This document shows, in pieces, positions 40,115 to 51,884 of a stretch of 64,000 nt of DNA. The translations under genes and the position numbers were made by a program. The notes below the pieces were generated by a model that was given only the letters and a program-made list of their open reading frames with translations, did no database searches and had not been told where the DNA came from. Source of the DNA: Flagellimonas abyssi. Lineage in GTDB: Bacteria > Bacteroidota > Bacteroidia > Flavobacteriales > Flavobacteriaceae. Each line of letters begins with the position of its first letter. The first letter of the stretch is position 1. The stretch covers positions 434,001 to 498,000 of the forward strand of contig NZ_JAHZSV010000001.1 in NCBI RefSeq assembly GCF_019457905.1. Reading direction: 5' to 3'.

Positions 40115-42808
40115 TTGCAACCAAATAAACATCTTTTACTTTTCCTATTTGTTCTTCTTTGTGGCATCGCTACCTTAAGTGCTCAGGAAGATCCAATTAA
40201 ACCCTTGCCCATCAAGGCCATCAAGGACACGATTTATGCTCCTTTGCTTCCTCCGAACATCCTTAGCGGTTCCAGCAAAACTGATTCTGTTGAAACAGAT
40301 ACCGTGCCAAAAAAGCAACCTTTGCTATTAGATAAAATAAAATATAAGGCTAAGGATTATGTAAAGTTAAGTCAAAAGGACAATAAAATTTACCTGTACG
40401 ACGAAGCGGAAATCTATTACCAGGACACCGAACTCAAAGCTGGTGTAATTGTAATGGATTATGTCAAAAATGAGGTATATGCCGGCCGTATGAAGGATTC
40501 GTTGGGGAATTACTCCCAATTGCCTTTTTTTAAGCAGGGAAGCCAAGAGGTACGGCCCGATTCGATACGGTTCAATTTTGATACGCAAAAAGCATTGATC
40601 TGGAATTCGAGGACGGAACAAGAAGCAGGTCTTGGACAATTGGGAAGTGATGCAATGAAAGTATATGCAGAAAAGACCAAAAAAGAGAACGATTCCGTCT
40701 ATTTTTTGAACGAGGGTAAATTGACCACCTCCAATGACACTGTTAACCCGGACTATTACATTAGGGTGCGAAAGGCAAAGTTTGTCCCCAAAAAGAAAAT
40801 TATCGCAGGGTACAGTAACATGTACATTATGGATGTGCCCACGCCCATAGCGCTTCCCTTTGCCTATTTCCCTTTAACCACTGGAAGGGTGGCCGGTATC
40901 CTTTTCCCTACCTTCGGTAACGACCCAAGAAGAGGGTATTTTATACAAAATGGCGGGTATTACCTGCCCATTAGCGACTACGTCGACCTTAGTATTACGG
41001 GTGATTATTATACCAATGGCAGTTATGGGTTACAGGGTAGGTCCATTTACTCCAAAAGATATAAGTTCAATGGAAACGTAAATATAAGCTACGAGAACCT
41101 GGTCACCAGCCAAAGAGGATTTGATGATTACAGTCGAACGAGCAATTATAATATTCGGATTTCCCACTCTCAAGACCCAAAGGCCAGTCCAAATTCCCGA
41201 TTTTCGGCTTCCGTTAACTTAGGTTCCAGTCAATATTATTCGAACTCCCTGAACCAATTTAACCGGAACAATTCACAAACGAACACCTTTGCATCCTCCA
41301 TAAGTTACTCCAAAACATTTCCAGAATACCCGTCCGTAAATACCAGCCTTACGTTGAGCCACACACAAAACAACCGTTCGGAAGAAAGGACGATAAACAT
41401 GTCATTGCCGACCTTTCAGGCCAGTATGGAACGTATCTACCCTTTTGTGAAACGGGATGCGGTGAAAAAGGGCGTTTTTGAGAACATCAATTTTCAGTAT
41501 GATGTGAATGCACAGAACAGCATCACCACTACGGAGGAAAACTTTTTTAAAAGTGGAATGTTCGATGATGCCCGTATCGGGGCCCGCCATAGGATCCCTG
41601 TTGCTACCAACTTTAAGCTGGCAAAGTACCTTAGTGTAAGCTTGAACGGTAACTACGAGGACGTATGGACCATGGAAACTATAAGGCGCCGTTATGATGC
41701 CGAAATAGAAGAGGTAGTGACAGACACCATTTCCGGATTCGATAGGTTCAACAGGTACAGTTTCGGAACAAGTATCGGAACAACGGTCTATGGTACATGG
41801 AACCGCGGAGAAGATAAAAAAATACAGGCTTTGCGCCACGTAATGCGTCCCTCCATAAGCTATAGCTACACCCCATCCTTTGAGCAATTCTACGATAGTT
41901 ATATTGATGAAGATGGAGATGAAGTGGAATACACCCCCTACGAAACTAGTTTATATGGGAGGCCTTCATTGAACAAAGGGAGTTCCTTGAGTTTTTCCCT
42001 TCAAAACTCCTTAGAGGCCAAGGTAAGGGACAAAGATTCCACGGCTACGGAACCGAAAAAGGTCAAAATCCTTAGCAACCTGAGTTTCAATGCCAGTTAT
42101 AACCTTGAAGCAGATTCATTAAAGCTCAGTCCAATAAATATGAGCGGTGCAACGGAAATCATAAAAAATGTGCCCATCAACTTTGCAGCAACTTTTGACC
42201 CCTACGCCATCGACAACAGCGGTAGGCGGATAAATACCCTTAACATCAACAATGGAGGCGGCATCGCCCGTTTAACCTCGGCCCGAGTCAACACCAGTTT
42301 TTCCTTGAACAGCGAAATGTTCCAAAAAGGAGGAGCTAAAGAAAAGACCGACGAGGAGAAACAGTCCAACTTTAGTGACAACCCTTTTGCCATGGATGAT
42401 GTTCGAGGGGAACAGTCGCGTTTTAACAGAGGAAAGACTAATGAGAAGGACAGTAATAAGGGCGAAGAGCAACAATTGTACAACAACAAATTGCCATGGG
42501 ATGCAAGGTTCACCTACGTTGCCTCTTACAACAATAGTAACAGACAAAGTGAGATAACCAACCACTCCCTGATGTTTTCGGGCAACATTCAGCTAACGCC
42601 CAAATGGGAAGTAGGGTTCAACTCCGGTTATGATTTAAAGAACAAAGGCTTTGCCGATACCCGCTTTGCATTTAAACGCGACCTTGGTAGTTTTAGGCTC
42701 AGTTTTGACTGGACTCCCTTTGGAAGGTACGAGCGCTGGTACTTCTTTATTGGGATAAAGAGTTCCATTTTGAGCGATATTAAATGGGAAAATAGAAGCC
42801 AGCGTTAG
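40115..42808 (+). CDS. lptD: LPS-assembly outer-membrane protein LptD
   Basis: An 897-residue outer-membrane protein that inserts lipopolysaccharide into the outer leaflet. Signal peptide about 1-24, ending in LSAQE; an OstA-like periplasmic domain (about 75-260) with YDEAEIYYQDTELKAG; then a large beta-barrel ending in a C-terminal aromatic-rich region. The typical turn PLTTGRVAGILFPTFGND occurs near 255-275. The start is TTG at 40115, which alone gives the full signal peptide; the next ATG would lose it. The divergent amidase gene and the nearby MlaD-like gene make this an envelope-biogenesis neighbourhood. Confidence 0.9.
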   Translation: MQPNKHLLLFLFVLLCGIATLSAQEDPIKPLPIKAIKDTIYAPLLPPNILSGSSKTDSVETDTVPKKQPLLLDKIKYKAKDYVKLSQKDNKIYLYDEAEIYYQDTELKAGVIVMDYVKNEVYAGRMKDSLGNYSQLPFFKQGSQEVRPDSIRFNFDTQKALIWNSRTEQEAGLGQLGSDAMKVYAEKTKKENDSVYFLNEGKLTTSNDTVNPDYYIRVRKAKFVPKKKIIAGYSNMYIMDVPTPIALPFAYFPLTTGRVAGILFPTFGNDPRRGYFIQNGGYYLPISDYVDLSITGDYYTNGSYGLQGRSIYSKRYKFNGNVNISYENLVTSQRGFDDYSRTSNYNIRISHSQDPKASPNSRFSASVNLGSSQYYSNSLNQFNRNNSQTNTFASSISYSKTFPEYPSVNTSLTLSHTQNNRSEERTINMSLPTFQASMERIYPFVKRDAVKKGVFENINFQYDVNAQNSITTTEENFFKSGMFDDARIGARHRIPVATNFKLAKYLSVSLNGNYEDVWTMETIRRRYDAEIEEVVTDTISGFDRFNRYSFGTSIGTTVYGTWNRGEDKKIQALRHVMRPSISYSYTPSFEQFYDSYIDEDGDEVEYTPYETSLYGRPSLNKGSSLSFSLQNSLEAKVRDKDSTATEPKKVKILSNLSFNASYNLEADSLKLSPINMSGATEIIKNVPINFAATFDPYAIDNSGRRINTLNINNGGGIARLTSARVNTSFSLNSEMFQKGGAKEKTDEEKQSNFSDNPFAMDDVRGEQSRFNRGKTNEKDSNKGEEQQLYNNKLPWDARFTYVASYNNSNRQSEITNHSLMFSGNIQLTPKWEVGFNSGYDLKNKGFADTRFAFKRDLGSFRLSFDWTPFGRYERWYFFIGIKSSILSDIKWENRSQR

Positions 42809-42854
42809 TAGATTCTATTTTATCTTTATCCTAGATTAAATAAAAACTATTCTC

Positions 42855-43235
42855 ATGAAAAAAATAATCAACACCTCAAAAGCACCAGCTCCAATCGGGC
42901 CATACAATCAAGCAGTACTTGTAAAAGACACTCTTTACATTTCTGGACAGATTCCCATAGACCCAGCTACGGGAAAATTGGTCGAAGGCGACATCAAGAA
43001 GGAAACAAAACAGTCCATGGAAAACCTAAAGGCCATTCTGGAAGAAGCGGGAATGACTTTTGAGCACGTCATCAAGTCCTCTATTTTTATAAAGGACATG
43101 AACCAGTTCGCTCAAATAAATGAGGTTTATGGAACTTATTTTGATGCTGATACTGCCCCCGCCAGAGAAACAGTAGAGGTTGCAAACCTTCCGAAGTTCG
43201 TAAATGTGGAAATATCGATGATCGCGGTTAAATAG
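42855..43235 (+). CDS. RidA family enamine/imine deaminase
   Basis: A 126-residue RidA-type protein (trimeric) that hydrolyses reactive 2-aminoacrylate and similar imines. Family marks are APAPIGPYNQAV near the N-terminus, YISGQIPIDPATG, and catalytic Arg104 in APARETVEVANLP. It is full length. The end overlaps the convergent GlcNAc-kinase-like gene by 8 nt. Confidence 0.93.
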   Translation: MKKIINTSKAPAPIGPYNQAVLVKDTLYISGQIPIDPATGKLVEGDIKKETKQSMENLKAILEEAGMTFEHVIKSSIFIKDMNQFAQINEVYGTYFDADTAPARETVEVANLPKFVNVEISMIAVK

Positions 43236-44079
43236 TATCCCTGTGGAACTCCACCAAGCCTTCTATAGGTCTTCTTCTTATAACACCAAGAATCAGGTCG
43301 TTTCGCTCTATACAAGCTTTTAATTCGTCTTGCAAGAAATGTGCAATACTGCCCACGAAGCTTACGGGAACCTTTGTAGCCAGTTCATATTGCATAATAT
43401 AGTTGTTAACGAACTGCTGTAGACCTTTTTCAATGACTCCCTTGCAGTAGGGATGCTCCTTGTTCTCTATAATGAACCTGGCAAAAGTGGCCAAATAGGT
43501 ATTGGGGTTGGGCTGTTTATATAGGTGCTCTTTGATTACATCTGCATCGAGATCGTATTCTTTGGCAAACTTCATTCCCAAATCCTGTGGCATTTTGTGG
43601 AAATAATAGTCCCTGATCAGTTTACGTCCAAAGAAATTACCACTACCATCGTCCATTAGGATATATCCCAAAGATGTTACCTTTTGTATCAATTGGTGAC
43701 CATCATAATAACTACAATTGGACCCTGTACCCAAAATACATACAATGCCCTGTCTTCCAATTTTTGTAGTGGCGTAGATGGCCGCATAGGTATCTTCCCG
43801 TACTTCTGCCTTGGCATTGGGAAAGAAATCCTTAAATATGGTCTTTAAAAAATTCTTCATTCTATCGGTTCCGCAACCGGCACCGTAGAAATAAAGCTGA
43901 CGTACTTTTTCTTTGTTCTTGGACAGTTCAAAATTGTTGGCCAACCTATCCTCTATCACTTCTTTGGTAAGCACTTCCGGACTAAGTCCAAGTGTCTGGG
44001 TAACAAAAAGCTGTTCCCCTTTTTCATCAAGGGCAATCCAATCGGATTTAGTGGCGCCACTATCCACGATCAAAATCAT
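43228..44079 (-). CDS. BadF/BadG-family ATPase, N-acetylglucosamine kinase-like
   Basis: A 283-residue ASKHA-fold sugar kinase, probably phosphorylating N-acetylglucosamine for wall recycling. Visible blocks: VDSGATKSDWIAL (phosphate 1), CILGTGSNCSYYDG (phosphate 2), GYILMDDGSGNFFGRKLIRDYY and PVSFVGSIAHFLQD (adenosine region). It lies downstream of gap, beyond a terminator hairpin (44104-44135), so it may have its own promoter. Nothing odd was seen. Confidence 0.85.
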   Translation of the reverse strand: MILIVDSGATKSDWIALDEKGEQLFVTQTLGLSPEVLTKEVIEDRLANNFELSKNKEKVRQLYFYGAGCGTDRMKNFLKTIFKDFFPNAKAEVREDTYAAIYATTKIGRQGIVCILGTGSNCSYYDGHQLIQKVTSLGYILMDDGSGNFFGRKLIRDYYFHKMPQDLGMKFAKEYDLDADVIKEHLYKQPNPNTYLATFARFIIENKEHPYCKGVIEKGLQQFVNNYIMQYELATKVPVSFVGSIAHFLQDELKACIERNDLILGVIRRRPIEGLVEFHRDTI

Positions 44080-44103
44080 ACGTCGAGATTTTTTATATTA
44101 AAA

Positions 44104-44135
44104 TCCTGAAGAGGGGGAAAAATCCCTCTTCAGGA
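44104..44135 (-). terminator. Hairpin terminator after gap
   Basis: A perfect 12-bp stem (TCCTGAAGAGGG and its complement) with an 8-nt loop, followed on the minus strand by TTTTAATAT. It lies 23 nt past the gap stop, in the right orientation to end the pfkA-gap transcript. Confidence 0.85.
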
Positions 44136-44158
44136 AAAAATTATTCTGAGATAAATAT

Positions 44159-46170
<2,012 letters not shown>

Positions 46171-46187
46171 TCAAATTTTTAAGAAAT

Positions 46188-46195
46188 CAAAACTA
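46188..46195 (-). promoter_or_regulatory. Putative -7 box for the pfkA-gap operon
   Basis: On the minus strand this reads TAGTTTTG, an exact TAnnTTTG match, about 17 nt before the pfkA ATG at 46170. A TTTG lies 12 nt further upstream, which is short for a -33 element. Confidence 0.35.
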
Positions 46196-46314
46196 GGAAA
46201 CTTTATTCAAATTTTAAATGTCTTAATAATTTATTTGTTTTTAAGGCCTCTCTCAAACGTTTTCGTAATAAATTAGTACAAAAACATTTAAAAATATAAA
46301 ATATATCAGATTGA

Positions 46315-49300
46315 TTATGGCCGATTTATAGGCTTTTCCGAAAAACGAATCAGGCTATCCTTCCCCATGACCTGAACCTGCCGTTCTTTAGGTAACGAAT
46401 CCTCCGCTTTTGACGGCTCTTCCCGCTTATTGAACACCTTCCTCATCAACTCTCTAAAACTATCAAAATCCACCTGGTAGGACAATCCCAGTCCTTGGGT
46501 ATAGCCCTGCCGTTCGGCCAAGAATTGTTGTATTTGATTTTCCCGGTTAAATATCTTGGCGCTCAATGTACCTTCATCGTTCAACAGTACTTGCACTTCC
46601 ACATCTCCTGCGACCACGGTCTCCGAAACTCCTCCTACCGGCACCCCTACTCTTCCGTTCACCAAGATTCGGTCGGATAATTGGGTGGATACCGTTACCC
46701 CTATCCTGTCCTCTGTGGCAATATCTGCATTGGGATCGTTATAGCCCTGTTCGTAGGATACACCAAAATTTAGTTTATCATTATTGCCCGATAGGATTTG
46801 ATTGAAAAGTCCGGAAGCAGTCTGAATCAGGTTGCCGGTTACGGCCTGTTGATTGATCCCTCCCGATTGTGGGTTCACAAAAGTGCCCTGCGCCAGCAAG
46901 AAAAAGGCATTCCTTTCCTTAATTGTAGGGTCTTGCAATCGATACTCCAGTTCCGATTGCACAACGGATGTGGTGCCCGGAAAGTCGATATCGAACGTAA
47001 TATTGGGACTTTCAAGTTCACCATCCAATCGCACCACGACCTCGGTAGGGATTCTACCCGTGTATCCTGCGTTGTCCAAAAGTGGGGCGGGGTTGGCATT
47101 CAGGGAATATACGGCTTCCAGACCCAATTGGGCTGCCAATGGATCTTGCTCCCATAAAATGGTACCACCTGGACGTACTTGAAACTTTTTATCGATGACA
47201 CCTCCATATTTAAAGTTATACTCCCCTGTGACCACTACGAAATCCCCATACATATTGAACTTTCCATTGGTGTTGATCTCTATCAGCAAAATACCTTCAC
47301 CGGTTCCCTTCAGAGAACTCCCGGTGGTCTGATCGACCACTATCTCCACTTCAGCCTCAGGGGTTACAGCAAGGTCAAATGCCATTTCCAGTCCTTGGTA
47401 TTCTTCCAGAATCCGTTCTTCTTCCAAGGCACCTTCACCTCCCCGCTCTATAAAGTTGATAAAGGAATAATCACCTACGCTGGTTACATCGCTCAATGGA
47501 ATCTTTAATGAGGTTCCCCTTGCTGTGCTAGCATCAACCGATATGGTCAAGGCGTCAACGGGACCATAAATACTCCCAGTTCCATTGATAAATCCTTGTC
47601 CGTAGTACAGTGATTCCTCGTCGTACTCGGTATTCAATATCATAAAACGATCGTTTTTGGTATCAATATCCAATCCAAGATACCAATCATCAAAACCTGT
47701 ATGGCTAATGGTCCCGTCCAGGGTTGCTGTGGTTCCCTCTTCCACATCCGACAATAGCACATTTTCAAAATAAAAGGTTTGATCAAAGAGCCGTACCTGA
47801 GAGCGCGGAGCAAAATCATAGTCTACGTTAAGGTATGGGATTCCGATTCCTGCATCGTTCAAGGTCAACAAACCGTTGATCGATGGATTTTTGACATCTC
47901 CTGTAATCACTGCATCCCCGCTTATAAAGCCCCGAATATTCGAGATAATATCTTGTCCCAATGGCTTAAAGGGTTCCATTGCAAAATCCTTAAAATTGGC
48001 CGTTAGGTCAAGTTCCTGTTTGTTATTGATATTGGTTACCCTACCGTTTAAGCTCATACGTTCCTTTCCATCATCATTGAGCCAAGTACTGACACCAAAT
48101 TCGGTAAGATCGTTGTTCCCATAGATTCCGACCTCCAAATCACCCATTCGCATGTCGTTGACGGTAAAGTTTTTGATATTTAGGCTGGATGTGGGCAAAT
48201 AGTTGCCATCTTTCTGCAAAATGTTGAGAAACCCCTCCACTTCTCCATTGAGCTTTAAACTATCTATAGTCGGAGTGATCTTGTTGAGGGATACCAATTT
48301 GAACTGAAGATCCAAATCTTTATACGTTGAATCGGCCAACTCGCCCCTTAACCGGATCTGTTCCTCGTTATTGTTGTCCATCACCACATCCTCTATCCGG
48401 ATGCTGTCCAAGGAACTATTGAAGATGACCTTGTTCTTGTCGTTTCCATTTTTGTTAAGTACCCACGTATTGCCCTTGAAACTCACATCCGATTTTTTTA
48501 GACCGATCACCGAACGATTGTTCTCGTTGAACGTATGGTAAAAATTGAGGTTATAACTGTCATTGAACTCGCTCCCTCCTTTGAACTCCGTTCTAAAGAA
48601 GAGCGTATCCTTCAAGGTGGTATTGATCAAACTAAAATCCTTGATATCGTAATACACCGTGGACATGTCCTCAACGGATACGAAGGTATTGAACAACGGG
48701 TTTTTATTATCGATCTTTAATTCAATATTATCGAACTTGTTCCCGAACGCTTCAATACTGGGAGATCTAAAGGTGAGCTTAAAATCGCTTTGGTCGGCCC
48801 GAATGGCCCCTCGGATAAACGTGTTTGCATCAAAAGCAATTTCTGGTACGAACACATCAACGATTTTATTGTAAATCTTAAAATTGAAATCGAGGTATTG
48901 TCCATCAGAAATCTTGAACGGTTGATAGTTAGTATAAATGCTACCCACTGAGTTCTGAACCAATTGGCCCAGCTCATTTATTTTAAAGCTGCCCCTCATG
49001 TATCCTGTAATAATATCCGGAGAGTTGATCTCTATGGTACGGATAGTATCGCTATCAAAAGAGGATACCACGCTAAAATCCTCAAAATAATAGGTGTCAT
49101 TTTTATTTTGATATGTGGTGTTGGAAAATCGCAATTGTCCGGCCATATCGTCCAGATTGTTGCCTTCGATATCCATGTTAACGTGCCCCTTGAAAATTGA
49201 AATGCTATCGTTGATGAATTTCAAGGCTTTTAAATCCGCGTAATCGACGGCTGCAACAAAATTGAATTTGTTCTCACGCTCACCAAAGTTGGCCAACCCT

Positions 49301-50754
49301 TGAAAATCGAATCTGAAGTTTTCGTCGTTACAGAGAAGGACCCCATCGAACAGTTGATTCCTTAGGATACCTGATACTTTTATTTTATTGTATTCGTAGC
49401 CATTGAATTCAAATTTGTAAACATCACCGGAAATCTCCGTGTTCAAACTCTCTGCAACAAAGCCCTTTCCTTCCACATTCATATCCATCGACGCCAGCCC
49501 CAATTGGTCATTGTCTATAAATTCTCCGAGATTAAAATCGATCAAGGATATAAAACCAATGTAAGAAGCATCTTCAATAGTCTGCACATTTGTCATTTGC
49601 AAATCAACATAACTATCCCCTACTGCAGTATTCAGGTTCACGGTAACGTCTATTGAAGTTTCTGTAATCTCCGTATCGCCACGTACGGTAAATTGCCCTA
49701 GTTTTTGGACCGAAGCTGGAATGTTGTCCCCCAAGATTTTAGGCAAAATGCTCCGTAGCTGGTAATAGCTGGAGGTCAGGTTATCTATATCGCCCCGCAG
49801 TACGAAAGGAGCCTGCTCGCTGAACATGTTGTCGAACCTAAAATCTCCCCGTATACCCGTATTGTCCGTAAAAAGAAACAGATCATCTACTTGGAGCTGA
49901 TTAAGTTTACCGCTAAAATCCCCAGTGAAGTTCACAATCTTATCTTGCCCAAACTCATCAAAAAAAGCATTCACTTCGTTAAGGGCAACAGTGGATTCTG
50001 TAAAATTCGCCTCTATTTCCACCAAGTCCACAAAGTGTGCCAAATCCTCACGTTCGTACTTAAACATGAGGTTCCCTTTGAGCTCGGACTGTTCGGTATC
50101 TATCAAGAGAGAATCAAAACGCATGTATTCCGTGGTATATTGAAAATCCGCAGCAAGTTTCTCTAACCGAATTCCCCTTTTGGCCAACGTGGACAAGTTT
50201 TCAATTTTTAAAGAAACATCCGGCCCAAGGATTTGAAAATCATGTGCCAGAATATCTATTTCGGAAAAGTTCAACACTTCGGCAGCTTCCAAGTTTTCAT
50301 CTACCAACCTGAACTTTCCATTATGGATCTCTACCTCTCCCGACGACAAGAAAAATGGAGGAGTGCCTGGGTCACGAGGTTTTCCATCATCCAACTTATC
50401 CACAAAAACATCCAAATTAGTCTGAGATTCGTCTTTGTAAGTCTTTAAATTGAAGGTGAGACCGTCCAATTCCATATCGCCAAACTCCATTTTGTTATTA
50501 GCCATGTTCCGAAGGTTTAGAACCGAGGTAGTGAGTTTGCGTATATAAAAAAGAGTGTCCTGTTTGTAGTCTTCCACATAAACGCCCTTTAAGCCCGCAT
50601 TTAAATTAAAGAGTGATATACTTACCCGATCAATTTGGATATTGGTCCCAAACTCCTGGTTCAACCTATCCGTTGCATATTTTCCCAGGCTGGTCTGGAC
50701 CGATGGCATGGAAAGCACCAATGACCCCAAAACCAGAATAAGGATGATGGCCAT
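46315..50754 (-). CDS. tamB: TamB-like translocation/assembly protein
   Basis: A 1479-residue AsmA/TamB-type protein: N-terminal inner-membrane helix (AIILILVLGSLVL), a very long repetitive beta-rich periplasmic part forming a lipid-conducting groove, and a C-terminal TamB (DUF490) domain with FNFKYGGVIDKKFQVRPGGTILWEQDPL and LLAQGTFV near the end. It bridges the inner and outer membranes in outer-membrane biogenesis. The only canonical start is ATG 50754, which places the membrane helix at residue 1; the frame stays open upstream for about 30 codons and encodes basic residues (KSPIKKLRKILLRIL) of the kind expected before such a helix, so the true start may be a non-standard codon upstream. 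Confidence 0.88.
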   Translation of the reverse strand: MAIILILVLGSLVLSMPSVQTSLGKYATDRLNQEFGTNIQIDRVSISLFNLNAGLKGVYVEDYKQDTLFYIRKLTTSVLNLRNMANNKMEFGDMELDGLTFNLKTYKDESQTNLDVFVDKLDDGKPRDPGTPPFFLSSGEVEIHNGKFRLVDENLEAAEVLNFSEIDILAHDFQILGPDVSLKIENLSTLAKRGIRLEKLAADFQYTTEYMRFDSLLIDTEQSELKGNLMFKYEREDLAHFVDLVEIEANFTESTVALNEVNAFFDEFGQDKIVNFTGDFSGKLNQLQVDDLFLFTDNTGIRGDFRFDNMFSEQAPFVLRGDIDNLTSSYYQLRSILPKILGDNIPASVQKLGQFTVRGDTEITETSIDVTVNLNTAVGDSYVDLQMTNVQTIEDASYIGFISLIDFNLGEFIDNDQLGLASMDMNVEGKGFVAESLNTEISGDVYKFEFNGYEYNKIKVSGILRNQLFDGVLLCNDENFRFDFQGLANFGERENKFNFVAAVDYADLKALKFINDSISIFKGHVNMDIEGNNLDDMAGQLRFSNTTYQNKNDTYYFEDFSVVSSFDSDTIRTIEINSPDIITGYMRGSFKINELGQLVQNSVGSIYTNYQPFKISDGQYLDFNFKIYNKIVDVFVPEIAFDANTFIRGAIRADQSDFKLTFRSPSIEAFGNKFDNIELKIDNKNPLFNTFVSVEDMSTVYYDIKDFSLINTTLKDTLFFRTEFKGGSEFNDSYNLNFYHTFNENNRSVIGLKKSDVSFKGNTWVLNKNGNDKNKVIFNSSLDSIRIEDVVMDNNNEEQIRLRGELADSTYKDLDLQFKLVSLNKITPTIDSLKLNGEVEGFLNILQKDGNYLPTSSLNIKNFTVNDMRMGDLEVGIYGNNDLTEFGVSTWLNDDGKERMSLNGRVTNINNKQELDLTANFKDFAMEPFKPLGQDIISNIRGFISGDAVITGDVKNPSINGLLTLNDAGIGIPYLNVDYDFAPRSQVRLFDQTFYFENVLLSDVEEGTTATLDGTISHTGFDDWYLGLDIDTKNDRFMILNTEYDEESLYYGQGFINGTGSIYGPVDALTISVDASTARGTSLKIPLSDVTSVGDYSFINFIERGGEGALEEERILEEYQGLEMAFDLAVTPEAEVEIVVDQTTGSSLKGTGEGILLIEINTNGKFNMYGDFVVVTGEYNFKYGGVIDKKFQVRPGGTILWEQDPLAAQLGLEAVYSLNANPAPLLDNAGYTGRIPTEVVVRLDGELESPNITFDIDFPGTTSVVQSELEYRLQDPTIKERNAFFLLAQGTFVNPQSGGINQQAVTGNLIQTASGLFNQILSGNNDKLNFGVSYEQGYNDPNADIATEDRIGVTVSTQLSDRILVNGRVGVPVGGVSETVVAGDVEVQVLLNDEGTLSAKIFNRENQIQQFLAERQGYTQGLGLSYQVDFDSFRELMRKVFNKREEPSKAEDSLPKERQVQVMGKDSLIRFSEKPINRP

Positions 50755-50784
50755 TAGGATACGTAACAGTATTTTACGAAGTTT

Positions 50785-50813
50785 TTTGATAGGGCTTTTA
50801 TGTTTTACCTTTG
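50785..50813 (+). promoter_or_regulatory. Putative tsaD promoter
   Basis: TTTG at 50785-50788 and TACCTTTG at 50806-50813 are 17 nt apart, fitting the Bacteroidota -33/-7 consensus TTTG and TAnnTTTG in full. The predicted start of transcription is about 20 nt before the GTG start of tsaD. It overlaps the upstream open frame of tamB on the other strand. Confidence 0.6.
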
Positions 50814-50838
50814 ATGACCAATTTTTGTTCCAAAACCT

Positions 50839-51867
50839 GTGGAAAATTCAAAAAAATATATTCTAGCAATCGAATCATCCTGCGATGATACTTCGGCGGC
50901 CGTTCTTTGCAATACAAAAGTACTGAGCAATGTTGTAGCCACACAAGAAATTCACAAGCAATATGGGGGTGTTGTCCCAGAATTGGCATCCAGGGCACAT
51001 CAACAAAATATTGTTCCCGTAGTGCACCAAGCCTTGGCCAAGGCAAATATCGATAAAAAACAACTATCTGCCATAGCCTTTACCAGAGGTCCCGGACTTA
51101 TGGGGTCATTGTTGGTCGGAACTTCATTTGCCAAGTCGTTGGCCCTGGGACTGAACATTCCCTTGATCGAGGTCAACCATATGGAAGCCCATATCCTGGC
51201 TCATTTTATCGAGGATGACGCCCAACGCTCCCCCACATTTCCTTTTTTGGCCATGACCATTAGTGGTGGCCATACACAAATTGTGAAGGTTACCGACCAC
51301 TTTACCATGGAAGTTTTGGGCGAGACCTTGGACGATGCTGTCGGGGAAGCTTTCGATAAAAGCGCCAAATTAATGGGACTGCCCTATCCTGGAGGCCCGC
51401 TCATCGACAAGTATGCCAAACTTGGAGACCCAACTGCATTTGCCTTTCCCAAACCAAAGGTTGATGGACTGAATTTCAGTTTTAGCGGATTAAAAACCAG
51501 TATTCTTTACTTTTTGCAACGCGAGACCCAAAAGAACCCTGATTTTGTTGATCAAAACATAAACGATATCTGCGCTTCGGTACAATATACTATTTTAGAA
51601 ATTCTAATGGAAAAGCTTCAAATCGCTGTTGAGCAGACCCATATAACCCAAATCGCCATTGGTGGCGGAGTGGCCGCCAATTCGGGAATCCGCGGTAGAT
51701 TAAGAGATGCCGAGGAAAAGTTGGGCTGGCAAACCTTTATTCCTAAATTTGAGTATTGCACGGACAATGCCGCCATGATCGGTATTGTAGGCTATCTCAA
51801 ATTCAACAAAGGGGAGTTTTCCCATCAAAATATTGCTGCCAAGGCACGATATGCCATCGGCAGCTAA
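50839..51867 (+). CDS. tsaD: tRNA N6-threonylcarbamoyladenosine transferase TsaD
   Basis: A 342-residue ASKHA-fold protein that joins threonylcarbamate to A37 of tRNAs reading ANN codons, with TsaB and TsaE. Visible: ILAIESSCDDTSAAVL at the start, metal-binding histidines in NHMEAHILAHF, TISGGHTQIVKV, and GGGVAANSGIRGR. The start is GTG at 50839, which gives the standard N-terminus. It is transcribed away from tamB and followed after 17 nt by rsmE. Confidence 0.96.
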   Translation: MENSKKYILAIESSCDDTSAAVLCNTKVLSNVVATQEIHKQYGGVVPELASRAHQQNIVPVVHQALAKANIDKKQLSAIAFTRGPGLMGSLLVGTSFAKSLALGLNIPLIEVNHMEAHILAHFIEDDAQRSPTFPFLAMTISGGHTQIVKVTDHFTMEVLGETLDDAVGEAFDKSAKLMGLPYPGGPLIDKYAKLGDPTAFAFPKPKVDGLNFSFSGLKTSILYFLQRETQKNPDFVDQNINDICASVQYTILEILMEKLQIAVEQTHITQIAIGGGVAANSGIRGRLRDAEEKLGWQTFIPKFEYCTDNAAMIGIVGYLKFNKGEFSHQNIAAKARYAIGS

Positions 51868-51884
51868 CTATTTAAACCTTAGCT

